A stretch of 64,000 bases of DNA from Paramicrobacterium fandaimingii. Its GTDB lineage: Bacteria > Actinomycetota > Actinomycetes > Actinomycetales > Microbacteriaceae. The notes beneath the pieces are model-generated. The model worked only from the letters and a program-made list of their open reading frames with translations, made no database searches and was not told the origin of the DNA. Each line of letters begins with the position of its first letter. Within the stretch, counting starts at the first letter, position 1. The translations under genes were made by a program, and so were the position numbers. Shown here piece by piece: positions 19,388 through 28,185 of the stretch. The stretch lies in assembly GCF_011751745.2 (NCBI RefSeq), contig NZ_CP061170.1, positions 3,162,001 through 3,226,000 on the forward strand, in the 5' to 3' direction.

Positions 19388-20419
19388 TCAGGCTGAGCGG
19401 GCGCAGCGAAACCCGAGGTGCGTCGTCGCTGAATCTTCGGTCTGCGGCGAGCGCGCCGCTGGCCGATACCGCTGGCAGTACTCGGGGGCGCACAGGTGCG
19501 ATCCGCCCTTTGTCACGTGACTGATGCTCGAATCGGGCAGCGCCGACGTCGGGCTGGCCGCGGCCTGCCGCGATGACTCCGGCCCACACCCGCAGCCGCA
19601 GCCTTCTGCCGGCTCGGCCGCGGCGGGCGATGCCGTGAGCAGGGACCGCCCGACGGGTGCGGCGAGACTCGCCTCGAGGGCCTCATCACGATGGCTCGCG
19701 GTGAACGCGCTCGACGTCCACTCCCACACGTTGCCAATCATGTCGACAAGGCCGTATCCATTTGGTTCGAACGTGCCGACGGGAGAAGTGCCCTTCCAGC
19801 CGCGTGCCCCCGTGTTCTCGTAGGGGAAGTTTCCCTGCCACGTGTTCGCGCGCAATTCACCGCCGGGCGTCAGATCGTCGCCCCAGGCGAAGTCTGCGCC
19901 GTCGAGCTCTCCGCGGGCGGCACGCTCCCACTCCTGCTCCGTCGGCAGCCGCTTGCCTGCCCAGGCGGCGTAGGCCGCGGCATCCGTGTAGCAGACCTGC
20001 ACGACGGGGTGATCGTCTTTGCCCTCGATGCTCGAGTTGGGTCCAAACGGATGCTGCCAGTCGGCGCCGGGCACCCAGCTCCACCATGCGCGCCAATTGC
20101 GCAGGTCGACGGGGCCGTCGGTCTCATGGAATACGAGACTGCCCGGAGCGCGGTCGGCCTCGCTCAGCTGGGGGAACTCTTCAGCGTCGAGGCCCATCTC
20201 AGCCACTGTGACGAACCCTGTGGCCTCGACGAATGTACGAAACTGCCCATTGGTCACGGGTTGCCTGTCGATGAGAAACTCATCGACGCGCGTCATGAAG
20301 ACCGGGCCTTCCTCTGGGTAATAACCCTCTGAACCCATGCGGAACTCGCCCGCGGGAATCCGCGCCATATCATCCACTGAGCGTCCCACCTTCGTTGTCG
20401 CAGAATCGAGCGTCGCCAC
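19388..20419 (-). CDS. Formylglycine-generating enzyme (sulfatase maturation)
   Basis: A 343-residue SUMF1/FGE protein that oxidises the Cys of CxPxR motifs in type I sulfatases to formylglycine. FGE landmarks: MARIPAGEFRMGS, DEFLIDRQPVTNGQF, GNVWEWTSS and the active-site Cys310 and Cys315 in LCAPEYC, spaced as in the Streptomyces and human copper-dependent enzymes. A loop before the active site carries an unusual GCGCGCG run. The GTG at 20419 is used; ATG 20368 is possible. Client sulfatases with Cys motifs lie at 22418-25406 and at the right window edge. Confidence 0.92.
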   Translation of the reverse strand: MATLDSATTKVGRSVDDMARIPAGEFRMGSEGYYPEEGPVFMTRVDEFLIDRQPVTNGQFRTFVEATGFVTVAEMGLDAEEFPQLSEADRAPGSLVFHETDGPVDLRNWRAWWSWVPGADWQHPFGPNSSIEGKDDHPVVQVCYTDAAAYAAWAGKRLPTEQEWERAARGELDGADFAWGDDLTPGGELRANTWQGNFPYENTGARGWKGTSPVGTFEPNGYGLVDMIGNVWEWTSSAFTASHRDEALEASLAAPVGRSLLTASPAAAEPAEGCGCGCGPESSRQAAASPTSALPDSSISHVTKGGSHLCAPEYCQRYRPAARSPQTEDSATTHLGFRCARSA

Positions 20420-20490
20420 CCGTGGCTAACAGCTTAGCTTCGGCTGATATGCAGTGCCTGCGCACGGCTCTTCTCAGACAATCATTAGTT

Positions 20491-20506
20491 AGGTTGTCCA
20501 CAACTT
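20491..20506. promoter_or_regulatory. Candidate OhrR operator
   Basis: AGGTTGTCCACAACTT is a 12-of-16 palindrome (A-GTTGT-CC-ACAAC-T) 22 bases before the ohrR start, followed closely by a second half-site GGTTGTGTGCAA. OhrR repressors bind such AT-rich palindromes at their own promoters and release them when the sensor Cys is oxidised by organic peroxide. Confidence 0.5.
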
Positions 20507-20528
20507 GGTTGTGTGCAATATTGGGATT

Positions 20529-20996
20529 ATGGCAGTGACAGATGACATGGTGTGCTTTTCGCTCTATGCAGCATCACGTGCGACCACCCAGGCATACCGA
20601 GCTCTGCTCGAACCATGGGGGCTGACATACCCCCAATACCTCGTTCTCGTGACCCTGTGGGTCGAGGACGACCAGACCGTCTCGTCTCTCGGCGAGAGAC
20701 TGCAGTTGGACTCGGGCACGATGTCGCCGCTGCTGCGCCGCATGGAGAGCTCAGAACTGGTTCGTCGAGAACGACGATCGCCCGACGATCGAATCGTGAC
20801 CGTCGCCCTTGGTAAGCGCGGCATTGAATTGCGCTCCGAGTTGTCTCACATCCCCGGAACCATCGCAGAGGGCACAGGGCTCGCCGGCAAGGACGCCGCT
20901 CGCGAGCTGATCGACACGCTCCAGCAGCTGACTGCGACCATGCACTCAGCAGCGCAGGCTCCACACGCAGGACTCAAAGGAAAGGCAGCAACGTGA
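20529..20996 (+). CDS. ohrR: OhrR-type MarR family peroxide-sensing repressor
   Basis: A 155-residue MarR protein with the OhrR N-terminal sensor helix MVCFSLYAASRATTQAY; Cys9 is the expected peroxidatic Cys, and YPQYLVLVTLW, LDSGTMSPLLRRMESSELVRRERRSPDDRIV is the wing-helix core. It likely represses this operon until oxidised. ATG 20529 is chosen over an upstream in-frame ATG at 20505. Its stop overlaps the GTG of ohr (GTGA). Confidence 0.88.
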   Translation: MAVTDDMVCFSLYAASRATTQAYRALLEPWGLTYPQYLVLVTLWVEDDQTVSSLGERLQLDSGTMSPLLRRMESSELVRRERRSPDDRIVTVALGKRGIELRSELSHIPGTIAEGTGLAGKDAARELIDTLQQLTATMHSAAQAPHAGLKGKAAT

Positions 20997-21415
20997 ACAT
21001 TCTCTACACGGCGGAGGCGCTTTCGAGCGGCGAAGGACGCAACGGACGCGTCACATCAAGCGATGGGTCGTTCGCGCTTGACATGGCCGTTCCGGTCGAG
21101 ATGGGAGGACCCGGTGCCGGTGCCAATCCGGAGCAGCTCTTTGCCGCCGGGTATGCCGCCTGCTTTCATTCCGCCCTCCAGGGCGTCGCCCGTTCCCAGA
21201 AGATCGCGATCGCCGAATCATCGGTGGGTGGTCGCGTGCACATCGGACCAAATGGCACAGGCGGCTACGAGCTTGCCGTGCACCTGGAAGTCGTGATTCC
21301 GGAGCTCTCTCACGAGAAAGCGCAAGAACTTGCGGATGCTGCACACAAAGTCTGCCCCTACTCAAATGCCACACGCGGCAACATCGACGTCACAATCAGC
21401 GTCTCAGACGACTGA
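20993..21415 (+). CDS. ohr: Organic hydroperoxide resistance protein Ohr
   Basis: A 140-residue OsmC/Ohr thiol peroxidase. The catalytic Cys pair is present in AACFHSAL and in VCPYSNATRGN. Ohr reduces organic and lipid hydroperoxides using lipoylated partners. It starts with GTG inside the ohrR stop codon, so both are co-translated and presumably autoregulated through the operator upstream. Confidence 0.93.
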   Translation: MNILYTAEALSSGEGRNGRVTSSDGSFALDMAVPVEMGGPGAGANPEQLFAAGYAACFHSALQGVARSQKIAIAESSVGGRVHIGPNGTGGYELAVHLEVVIPELSHEKAQELADAAHKVCPYSNATRGNIDVTISVSDD

Positions 21416-21432
21416 CTCGAAAGGAGAACCAC

Positions 21433-22410
21433 ATGCGCGCCATCATTCATCACAGTTTCGCTGAGCCCGAAACGGTACTTACCGTCGAAGAGGTCCCGCT
21501 CCCCGAGCCGGCCGAGGGCGAGGTGCGCGTGAAGACGCTGCTCTCCCCCATTCACAACCACGACCTGTGGACAGTTCGCGGAACCTATGGCTTCGTTCCG
21601 GAGCTTCCGGCGCAGGCCGGAACCGAGGCCGTCGGAACAATCGACGCCCTCGGCCCCGGAGTCGAGGGCCTCGAGGTCGGACAGCGCGTCGTCACAGGCG
21701 GAACGTTCGGCGTGTGGGGCGAGTACTTCACGGCGAAGGCGGCGGGCCTCATCCCTGTTCCCGACGCGCTTCCCGATGAGTCAGCCGCACAGTTCGTCTC
21801 TATGCCGTTCAGCGCGATCAGCCTGCTGCATTCGTTGGGCCTCGAGAAAGACCAATGGATGCTGCAGAACGCGGCAAACGGTGCGGTGGGACGCATGGTG
21901 GCTCAGCTCGCGGCGGCACGCGGCATCCATGTTGTCGGCCTTGTTCGTCGCCAGGAGGCCGTCGACCAGCTTCGCGACCAGGGAATTACGAACGTCGTGT
22001 CCACGAGTGATGCCGCCTGGCGTGACAACATCGCAGCGATCACAAGCGGCGCCCCGATTGTCGCCGGAGTGGATTCGGTTGGCGGCTCCTCGGCCGGCGA
22101 CGTACTGTCGCTTCTCGCCAAGAACAGCACGCTTGTCGTCTTCGGCGCAATGGACGGCTCACGCGTTGAGCTTTCGTCAGGCGACCTCATCTTCAAGCAG
22201 GCAACGGTGAAGGGGTTTTGGGGGAGCATCGTCAACAAAGAGATGGATGCCGCAACAAAGGGTGAGCTGTTCGCTGAGCTCACGACACGCGTGTCGTCTG
22301 GGGAGCTGACGCTTCCCGTCTCCGCGACATTTGGCTTCGACGATGTGCGCGACGCGGTCACGGCGAGCCTCACCCCCGGTCGCGTTGGCAAGGTACTCCT
22401 GAAGCCCTGA
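21433..22410 (+). CDS. Zinc-type MDR dehydrogenase / quinone oxidoreductase-like
   Basis: A 325-residue medium-chain dehydrogenase/reductase: GroES-like half (HNHDLWTVRGTYGFVPELPAQAGTEAVG) and a Rossmann half with NAANGAVGRMVAQLAAARGIHVVGL. It resembles NADPH:quinone or 2-enal reductases that clear electrophiles. Start ATG follows AAAGGAG, 17 bases after ohr, so it is the third gene of the peroxide operon and may handle aldehyde products of lipid peroxidation (inference). Its stop is 7 bases from the stop of the convergent sulfatase gene. Confidence 0.85.
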   Translation: MRAIIHHSFAEPETVLTVEEVPLPEPAEGEVRVKTLLSPIHNHDLWTVRGTYGFVPELPAQAGTEAVGTIDALGPGVEGLEVGQRVVTGGTFGVWGEYFTAKAAGLIPVPDALPDESAAQFVSMPFSAISLLHSLGLEKDQWMLQNAANGAVGRMVAQLAAARGIHVVGLVRRQEAVDQLRDQGITNVVSTSDAAWRDNIAAITSGAPIVAGVDSVGGSSAGDVLSLLAKNSTLVVFGAMDGSRVELSSGDLIFKQATVKGFWGSIVNKEMDAATKGELFAELTTRVSSGELTLPVSATFGFDDVRDAVTASLTPGRVGKVLLKP

Positions 22411-22417
22411 TCGATCT

Positions 22418-23860
22418 TCAGGCACGGTCACGAAGCAACGCCGGAACCGGCTGCGACGGGTGCGGCTCGTCTCGCAGTTCGGCTTGCAGCATCCAGAGTC
22501 GCACCGTCAGTTCTTCGCGCAGGTCAGCGTACGCGGCGTCGCCGTACACATTGCGACATTCTTCTGGATCGTTCTGAAGATCGTAGAGCTCCCACTCGGG
22601 AGGGTAGGTTCGGCCCGATGACCCGGGCAGCCCGAGGCCGTCGTTGTAGAAGTAGATGAGCTTGTATCGTTCCGTGCGCATGCCGTAATGCGCAAACGCA
22701 TGGTGATTGATGTCGTCGTTCTCGAAGTAACGGTAATACATGGCACGGCGCGTGGGTCGCCCAGGGTCGGTCGTGAGCTGCGGCCAGATGCTCATGCCCT
22801 GCATGCGTTCGAGCGCATCGGTTCCCGTCGCCTCGAGGATCGTCTGCGCGAAATCGACGTTCGTGACGATCTGCTCGAGCGGCTCGTCGCGGTGCGGAAT
22901 GCGCGACGGGCAGCTGATCAGCATCGGCATGCGCAGCGATTCGTCGTACATGAAGCGCTTGTCGAACCAGCCGTGGTCGCCGAGGAAGAAACCCTGATCG
23001 GAGCTGTACATCATGAGGGTGTCGTCGAACTCACCACGGGCGCGCAGCCAGTCGGTGACACGACCGACGTTGTCGTCAACAGACGCGACGCACGCGAGGT
23101 AGTCCTCCATGTACCGCTGGTACTTCCACAGCACCGCCTGCTCGTAAGTGAGATCGGCTGGTGGTGACTCTTTGAGATCTGCCAGCGTCAAGTGATCGGC
23201 GATGCGCATTGCCGCACGGTGCGCCGCAGACGTGCGCGTTGAGTAGTCATCGTCAAAGGTGTCGGGCACCCGAATCGGATCCGAGTACATGCCTTTGTGC
23301 TTCTCATCCGGTTCCCACGGCCGATGAGGCGCCTTGTGGTGAATGAGCACGCACCACGGCTCGTCGCCCTCGAGCGATTCAAGCCAGTCAAGAGCGAGAT
23401 CGGTGATCACGTCTGTCGCGTAGCCGTCCACAATGGCGACGCCATCCTTCGTGAGAATCTGGGGGTCGACGTACTCCCCCTGATCGCGCAGTACTGCCCA
23501 ATAGTCGAATCCCTGCGGGTCGTGACCATCGCCCTCTCCCATATGCCACTTGCCGACGACAGCCGTGCGATACCCGGCGGCCCGCAGCTGGGAGATAAAC
23601 GTCGGCTGGCTTGCGTCGATAGGCGTCTCGAGCGTCGTCACGCCATTGATGTGACTGTACGTTCCGGTGAGAATCGATGCCCGGCTCGGCGTGCACAGCG
23701 AGTTCGTGCAGAAGCAGTTGTCGAGGCGCACGCCGGCGTCAGCGATCTCATCGATGCGCGGCGTGCGGTTAACGACGGAGCCGTAGGCGCTGATCGCGTG
23801 AGCCGCGTGATCGTCGGTCAGCATGAAGACGATATTGGGGCGCCCGCTCGGCTCGGTCAT
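22418..23860 (-). CDS. Type I sulfatase
   Basis: A 480-residue alkaline-phosphatase-fold sulfatase. The formylglycine motif is Cys56-T-P-S-Arg60 followed by ASILTG; the metal site begins MLTDDHAAH; GKWHMGEGD and SSDQGFFLGDHGWFDKR complete the active site. The Cys form needs FGE, which is encoded at 19388. No signal peptide, so it likely acts in the cytoplasm on imported sulfate esters. ATG 23860 follows GAGGGAG. It is the last gene of the ROK-ABC-sulfatase operon. The exact substrate cannot be read. Confidence 0.9.
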   Translation of the reverse strand: MTEPSGRPNIVFMLTDDHAAHAISAYGSVVNRTPRIDEIADAGVRLDNCFCTNSLCTPSRASILTGTYSHINGVTTLETPIDASQPTFISQLRAAGYRTAVVGKWHMGEGDGHDPQGFDYWAVLRDQGEYVDPQILTKDGVAIVDGYATDVITDLALDWLESLEGDEPWCVLIHHKAPHRPWEPDEKHKGMYSDPIRVPDTFDDDYSTRTSAAHRAAMRIADHLTLADLKESPPADLTYEQAVLWKYQRYMEDYLACVASVDDNVGRVTDWLRARGEFDDTLMMYSSDQGFFLGDHGWFDKRFMYDESLRMPMLISCPSRIPHRDEPLEQIVTNVDFAQTILEATGTDALERMQGMSIWPQLTTDPGRPTRRAMYYRYFENDDINHHAFAHYGMRTERYKLIYFYNDGLGLPGSSGRTYPPEWELYDLQNDPEECRNVYGDAAYADLREELTVRLWMLQAELRDEPHPSQPVPALLRDRA

Positions 23861-23909
23861 TGCTCCCTCTCGAGAATCGCTTGATGCTGCCACTGGCCGT
23901 GCCGGAAGG

Positions 23910-25406
23910 CTATTTCTGGTACGCCTCGTCGTCGAAACCGCTCAACGACGGGTCATAGGCGACGCCGCCGACCGGGTACATCGACGTCATCCAGTGGTAG
24001 AACTTGTCGCCGCGCTCCACAAGCAGCGCGTACAGTCGCTCCATCATCTCGTTGCGCGTCTCTGCCATATCCGGAAGCGCGTAGACGTTGAGAAGCTCAT
24101 CCGGGTCGCGCTCGAGATCGTAGAGCTCATTCACCGAGTCCGGATTGACGATGAGCTTGTAGCGGTCATTGCGCAGCATCCTCTGCGGGTAGGGGAAGTG
24201 ATGTCCGTGAAACTCGCACACGATGTCTTCTTGCCACTCGGGAGTCTCACCCTCGACAAGCGGAACAAGACTGCGCGAATCGACGGCGGGAGCCGGGTCG
24301 AGCCCCGCGAGCTCGAGGAACGTCGCTGTGCAGTCAAGCAGGCTGACGAACTCGTTGCGCACCTGCCCCGCGGGAGCGCCGGGAATGCGCACAATGCCCG
24401 GGGTCCGGTAGATGTCTTCATACATCGCCGGGCCCTTGTCGTGCAGGCGGTGCGAGCCCGTGAACTCGCCGTGATCACAGCTGAAGAACACGGCAGTGTC
24501 ATCGACGAGTCCGAGGCGAGTCATGGCCTCCATGACCCGGGCGATCTGGCTGTCGATTAGCGCGACATATCCCCAGTAGATCGCGATGAGCTTGCGACTC
24601 GTCTCGAGCGGCATCGTGTCGAATGCCCAGTGGTCGCTGTAGTTCTGCTGCACCTGCGGCTTGCCCGAGAACGTCTCAGCAACAGACTTCGGCATCTCGA
24701 TGACTTCTGGATCGAACATGTCGAAGTACTCATCCGGCACAACGTACGGCAGGTGCGGGCCGAAGAAGTTGAGTGCAAGGTAGAAGGGCTGACCGTCGTT
24801 ACGGTAATCGGCAGCGTAGCGCTCGAGCATCTCAATCGTGCGTGATGCGAGGTAATGCTCGAACGTCGCTTCAACGGGCTGGTGCAGCCGAGCGGCGAGC
24901 AGGTTGCCCGGCCCGCCGTTCGGCAGCGTCCCACGAATCTGATCGCTGATCTCGTATGCGGGCAGATCGTTGTCGTGCAGGTATGCCAGGTAGTCCTCGT
25001 GCTCAACCGGGTTGTGCCAGCCGGCGAGATCGGGCCCGTCGAACCCGAAATCGGCGGCCGTGCGCTCGGTTCCCGCGTGCCACTTGCCGATCAGCCCGCA
25101 GTTGTACCCGGCCGCCCGAAGATCGGCAGAGAACGCGTACTGGTCCTCGGGCAGATCCTCGATGTACCCGACATTGCGCTCGTGGTTGGCGAGAAGCTTG
25201 TGTCGGAACGGCGCTTGGCCTGTGAGCAGGCTCGCCCGCGCAGGGGTGCAGATCGCGCTCGGTGTGTACCACCGGTCGAATCGTGTTCCCGTGCGAGCGA
25301 GCTCATCGAGAGCGGGCGTCTCCGCGAGCTGATTTCCATAGGCGCCGAGCGTGTCCGCCCGGTGCTGGTCGGTCATCAGAAAGAGGATGTTCCTGGCTTG
25401 TGACAA
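23910..25406 (-). CDS. Type I sulfatase
   Basis: A 498-residue sulfatase with Cys53-T-P-A-Arg57 ASLLTG as formylglycine site, metal-binding FLMTDQHRADTL, GKWHAGTER and SCDHGEFTGSHRLHDKG. The start is TTG at 25406, one base after the stop of the substrate-binding-protein gene, so translation is coupled. No secretion signal. It resembles choline-sulfatase/arylsulfatase-type enzymes in layout but the substrate is not assigned. Together with the upstream transporter it suggests uptake of a small sulfate ester, then cytosolic desulfation. Confidence 0.9.
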   Translation of the reverse strand: MSQARNILFLMTDQHRADTLGAYGNQLAETPALDELARTGTRFDRWYTPSAICTPARASLLTGQAPFRHKLLANHERNVGYIEDLPEDQYAFSADLRAAGYNCGLIGKWHAGTERTAADFGFDGPDLAGWHNPVEHEDYLAYLHDNDLPAYEISDQIRGTLPNGGPGNLLAARLHQPVEATFEHYLASRTIEMLERYAADYRNDGQPFYLALNFFGPHLPYVVPDEYFDMFDPEVIEMPKSVAETFSGKPQVQQNYSDHWAFDTMPLETSRKLIAIYWGYVALIDSQIARVMEAMTRLGLVDDTAVFFSCDHGEFTGSHRLHDKGPAMYEDIYRTPGIVRIPGAPAGQVRNEFVSLLDCTATFLELAGLDPAPAVDSRSLVPLVEGETPEWQEDIVCEFHGHHFPYPQRMLRNDRYKLIVNPDSVNELYDLERDPDELLNVYALPDMAETRNEMMERLYALLVERGDKFYHWMTSMYPVGGVAYDPSLSGFDDEAYQK

Positions 25407-25407
25407 C

Positions 25408-26415
25408 TTATTTGCCTGCTTTCAGGAAGAGATCACCGGTGTAGTAGTCGGCGGGGTCAACCGGCTCGGGCAGCTTTCCGGCATCCACGAAGTAGTCGTT
25501 CATGCCTTCGAGCCACTCATTCACCGAGCCGTCTTCTGTGAGCGTGTCGATCTCGTCGAGACTCAGAATCTGCACGTTTCCCGCGTCGGCCTTCACCTTT
25601 TCGGGGTCAAGCGCCGAGAAGTCAGCGGTGAGCTGAATGGACTCATCCACGTTGTTCGCGCGGTATTCGATCGCCTCGCGAAGTACCTTGAGCACGCGGT
25701 CGAGCTTCTCCGGCTGCTTTTCGACGACGTCATTTCCCGCGACGAACGCCGTGGGGAACGCGATGGTGTCTTCGAAGTCCTTGTTCTCGGCGAGTTCGAC
25801 GAGCCCGGGCACCTGCTCCTTGACCGTTGCCAATGCGGGGTACCAGAAGCCGGCTCCGTCGACCTTCTTCGACGCGAGCGCAGAGACGATCGCCGACGGC
25901 TCCATGTTCACGACATTGATGTCGTCTTTCGTCATGCCTGCCTTTTCGAGCGCAAGCGTGAGGATCATATCGCCCGAGGTTCCCTCGGGAACGGCGACAG
26001 TCTTGCCTCGGAGGTCTTCCATCGACTCGATGCCCTCTTGAGCGACGACACGGTCGGCCTGACCGAGGGTGTTCATCGAAACGAGCTTTGCCTGCCCGGA
26101 TGCTGGCAGCCAGAACGCGCCCGGTCCGATGTAGCCGAAGTCCAGATCTCCTGTTCCCAGTGCCTGAATCTGGAGAGGGCCGTTGGTGAACGGCGTCGTT
26201 GTGATGTTCACCCCGTTCTTCTCCCATAGGCCCTGATCCTTGGCAATCGCGAGCAGGCTTGTTCCGTTGTAATCGGCGATGTAGCCGAAGTTGACGTCGA
26301 TGGCCTCGACCTCGTTGCCGGCGTCATCTGTTGCTCCGCTTGAGCAGCCTGCCAACGCGAGGGCCACAGTGACGCTGGCGGCGACGGTGCCGAGCAGCTT
26401 TGTGGTGAATGACAT
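25408..26415 (-). CDS. ABC transporter substrate-binding lipoprotein (sulfonate/taurine/nitrate type)
   Basis: A 335-residue lipoprotein with lipobox LAGC (Cys24) and an NMT1/SsuA-like fold: GYIADYNGTSLLAIAKDQGLWEKNGV, QIQALGTGDLDFGYIGPGAFW, and GKTVAVPEGTSGDMIL. Family members bind sulfonates, taurine, nitrate or pyrimidine precursors. In an operon with two sulfatases a sulfated or sulfonated ligand is the best inference. Start ATG 26415 follows AAGGGACTGCATC. A 75-base gap with a small CTGAG/CTCAG hairpin separates it from the ATPase gene. Confidence 0.88.
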   Translation of the reverse strand: MSFTTKLLGTVAASVTVALALAGCSSGATDDAGNEVEAIDVNFGYIADYNGTSLLAIAKDQGLWEKNGVNITTTPFTNGPLQIQALGTGDLDFGYIGPGAFWLPASGQAKLVSMNTLGQADRVVAQEGIESMEDLRGKTVAVPEGTSGDMILTLALEKAGMTKDDINVVNMEPSAIVSALASKKVDGAGFWYPALATVKEQVPGLVELAENKDFEDTIAFPTAFVAGNDVVEKQPEKLDRVLKVLREAIEYRANNVDESIQLTADFSALDPEKVKADAGNVQILSLDEIDTLTEDGSVNEWLEGMNDYFVDAGKLPEPVDPADYYTGDLFLKAGK

Positions 26416-26490
26416 GATGCAGTCCCTTTCATGGGGGTTGGGGCCGACTGAGGGGACTCAGGCGGCGAGGATCCGGTGCTGTTACCGGGG

Positions 26491-27264
26491 TTACTGGTGA
26501 TACACCGCGTGCCACACGCGATTGCGCAGCTCGGCGAACTCCGGGCTCAGCCGGACTTCTTCGGTGCGCGGGTACGGCAGATCCACATCAATGACCTCGT
26601 GGATACGGCCGGGCCGTGCCGCCATCACGACGACGCGATTGGCAAGGAACACGGCCTCATCGACGTCGTGCGTGATGAACATGACTGTGCGCTTCTCACG
26701 GTTCCAGGTGTCGAGAAGCTGTTCCTGAAGCTTGACTCTCGTGAGCGCATCGAGAGCGCCAAATGGCTCGTCCATCAGCAGAATTGACGGGTTCACCGCG
26801 TAGGCACGGGCAATGGCGCAGCGCTGCTTCATTCCTCCGGACAGCATCTTCGGCAGAGCATCGGCGAACTGGCTGAGGCCCACCATGTCGATGAAGTGCT
26901 CGGCGCGCTCCCGTCGATCCTTTGCGTTCACGCCGGCGACCTTGAGGCCGAACTCCACGTTCTTGCGCACGGTGAGCCAAGGGAAGAGAGCGTACTGCTG
27001 AAAAATCACGCCGCGCTCTGGGCCGGGACCAGACACGCTGCGCCCATCGACGAGGGCCTGTCCGCCCGTTGCTTCTTCGAGCCCGCCGAGAATGTTCATG
27101 AGCGTCGACTTACCGCATCCGGATGGGCCGACGACGGTGACGAACTCGTTGTCGGCGATGTCGAGGTTCACCTTCTCGAGAGCGACGAATTCCTTGTTCT
27201 TCAGTTGAAACGTCTTGCGAACGTTCTGAATTGAGATCTTTGCTGTTTTCGTTGCGGCTACCAT
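26491..27264 (-). CDS. ABC transporter ATP-binding protein (SsuB/TauB type)
   Basis: A 257-residue ABC ATPase with Walker A GPSGCGKST, signature LSGGMKQR, Walker B ILLMDEPFGALD and switch His in THDVDEA. Sequence features (PGPERGVIFQQYALFPWLTV) are those of the sulfonate/taurine/nitrate subfamily. ATG 27264 lies 2 bases after the permease stop. It powers import with the adjacent permease and binding lipoprotein. Confidence 0.92.
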   Translation of the reverse strand: MVAATKTAKISIQNVRKTFQLKNKEFVALEKVNLDIADNEFVTVVGPSGCGKSTLMNILGGLEEATGGQALVDGRSVSGPGPERGVIFQQYALFPWLTVRKNVEFGLKVAGVNAKDRRERAEHFIDMVGLSQFADALPKMLSGGMKQRCAIARAYAVNPSILLMDEPFGALDALTRVKLQEQLLDTWNREKRTVMFITHDVDEAVFLANRVVVMAARPGRIHEVIDVDLPYPRTEEVRLSPEFAELRNRVWHAVYHQ

Positions 27265-27266
27265 GA

Positions 27267-28133
27267 TCAGATCCGTTCCTGCCAGCCCGTGAGTCTGCTC
27301 TCGGCGAGCAGCAGAAGCCTGTCCATGACGAGGCCCAGAATGCCGATGCAGACGATGCCGACGAAGATTGTCGCGAGGTCGTAGTACAGCTGCGCTTGCT
27401 GCATTCGGTACCCGAGCCCGGCCGGAGCGGCGAGAAGCTCGGCGGCAACGAGTGTCGCCCATGAGGAGCCGAGACCCGTGCGCATGCCGACGAGAATGAA
27501 AGGCGTGGATGCCGGAACCACGACGCGAGCGAAGATGGTCCCGTCTTTCGCACCGAGTACGCGCGCTGCGTTGATGAGTGTTCGGTCGACGCTCACGACG
27601 CCCTGGTAGGTGGAGATCACGCAGACGAGGAAGGCGGCAAGGAAAATCACGAAGATCTTGGGAACTTCGCCGATACCGAGCAGAACGAGCACGAGAGGGA
27701 GAAGCGCCAGCGGCGGGATCGTGCGGAAGAACTGAATCCACGGTTCGAAGAGCCCACGGCCGATCGTGTACCAGCCCATGAGAAACCCGACGGGAATGGC
27801 GAGGGCCGAGCCGAGGATGAAGCCGGTGAGCACACGGCCGAGGCTGGCTGCCAGGTCTTGCTGCAGAAGACCGGACGCCCACAGTTGCACGCCCTTCTCG
27901 ATCACCTCGGGAGGGGTCGGAAACTGAAATCCCGCGAGCGCGAGCGTCCACCAGATTCCGATGCCGCCGACGACGGAGATCACATTGAGGGTGAGCAGCT
28001 TCGAGCGCTTCGTCATCTTCTTCTTCGCGCCGGAAGGCGGTTTCGGTGAGTCTGACGCCACTGCCATCGTTACGGTTGCCGAGCCTCCCGCGGTGACGGG
28101 CGACTGCTTTTCTCTGTCTGTGGGGTTCGTCAT
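27267..28133 (-). CDS. ABC transporter permease (SsuC/TauC type)
   Basis: A 288-residue permease: a ~45-residue basic cytosolic N-terminus, then six helices and the EAA-like loop [26 protein letters not shown]. It belongs with SsuC/TauC/NrtB. ATG 28133 is chosen ([10 protein letters not shown]); ATG 28151 is the other option. It lies about 50 bases after the ROK regulator gene on the same strand, so regulator and transporter are probably one operon. Confidence 0.9.
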   Translation of the reverse strand: MTNPTDREKQSPVTAGGSATVTMAVASDSPKPPSGAKKKMTKRSKLLTLNVISVVGGIGIWWTLALAGFQFPTPPEVIEKGVQLWASGLLQQDLAASLGRVLTGFILGSALAIPVGFLMGWYTIGRGLFEPWIQFFRTIPPLALLPLVLVLLGIGEVPKIFVIFLAAFLVCVISTYQGVVSVDRTLINAARVLGAKDGTIFARVVVPASTPFILVGMRTGLGSSWATLVAAELLAAPAGLGYRMQQAQLYYDLATIFVGIVCIGILGLVMDRLLLLAESRLTGWQERI

Positions 28134-28185
28134 CTCTGCTACTCGTTCCATGGCAGAACTCGTTCGTTATGGGCGGTGGAAAGCG

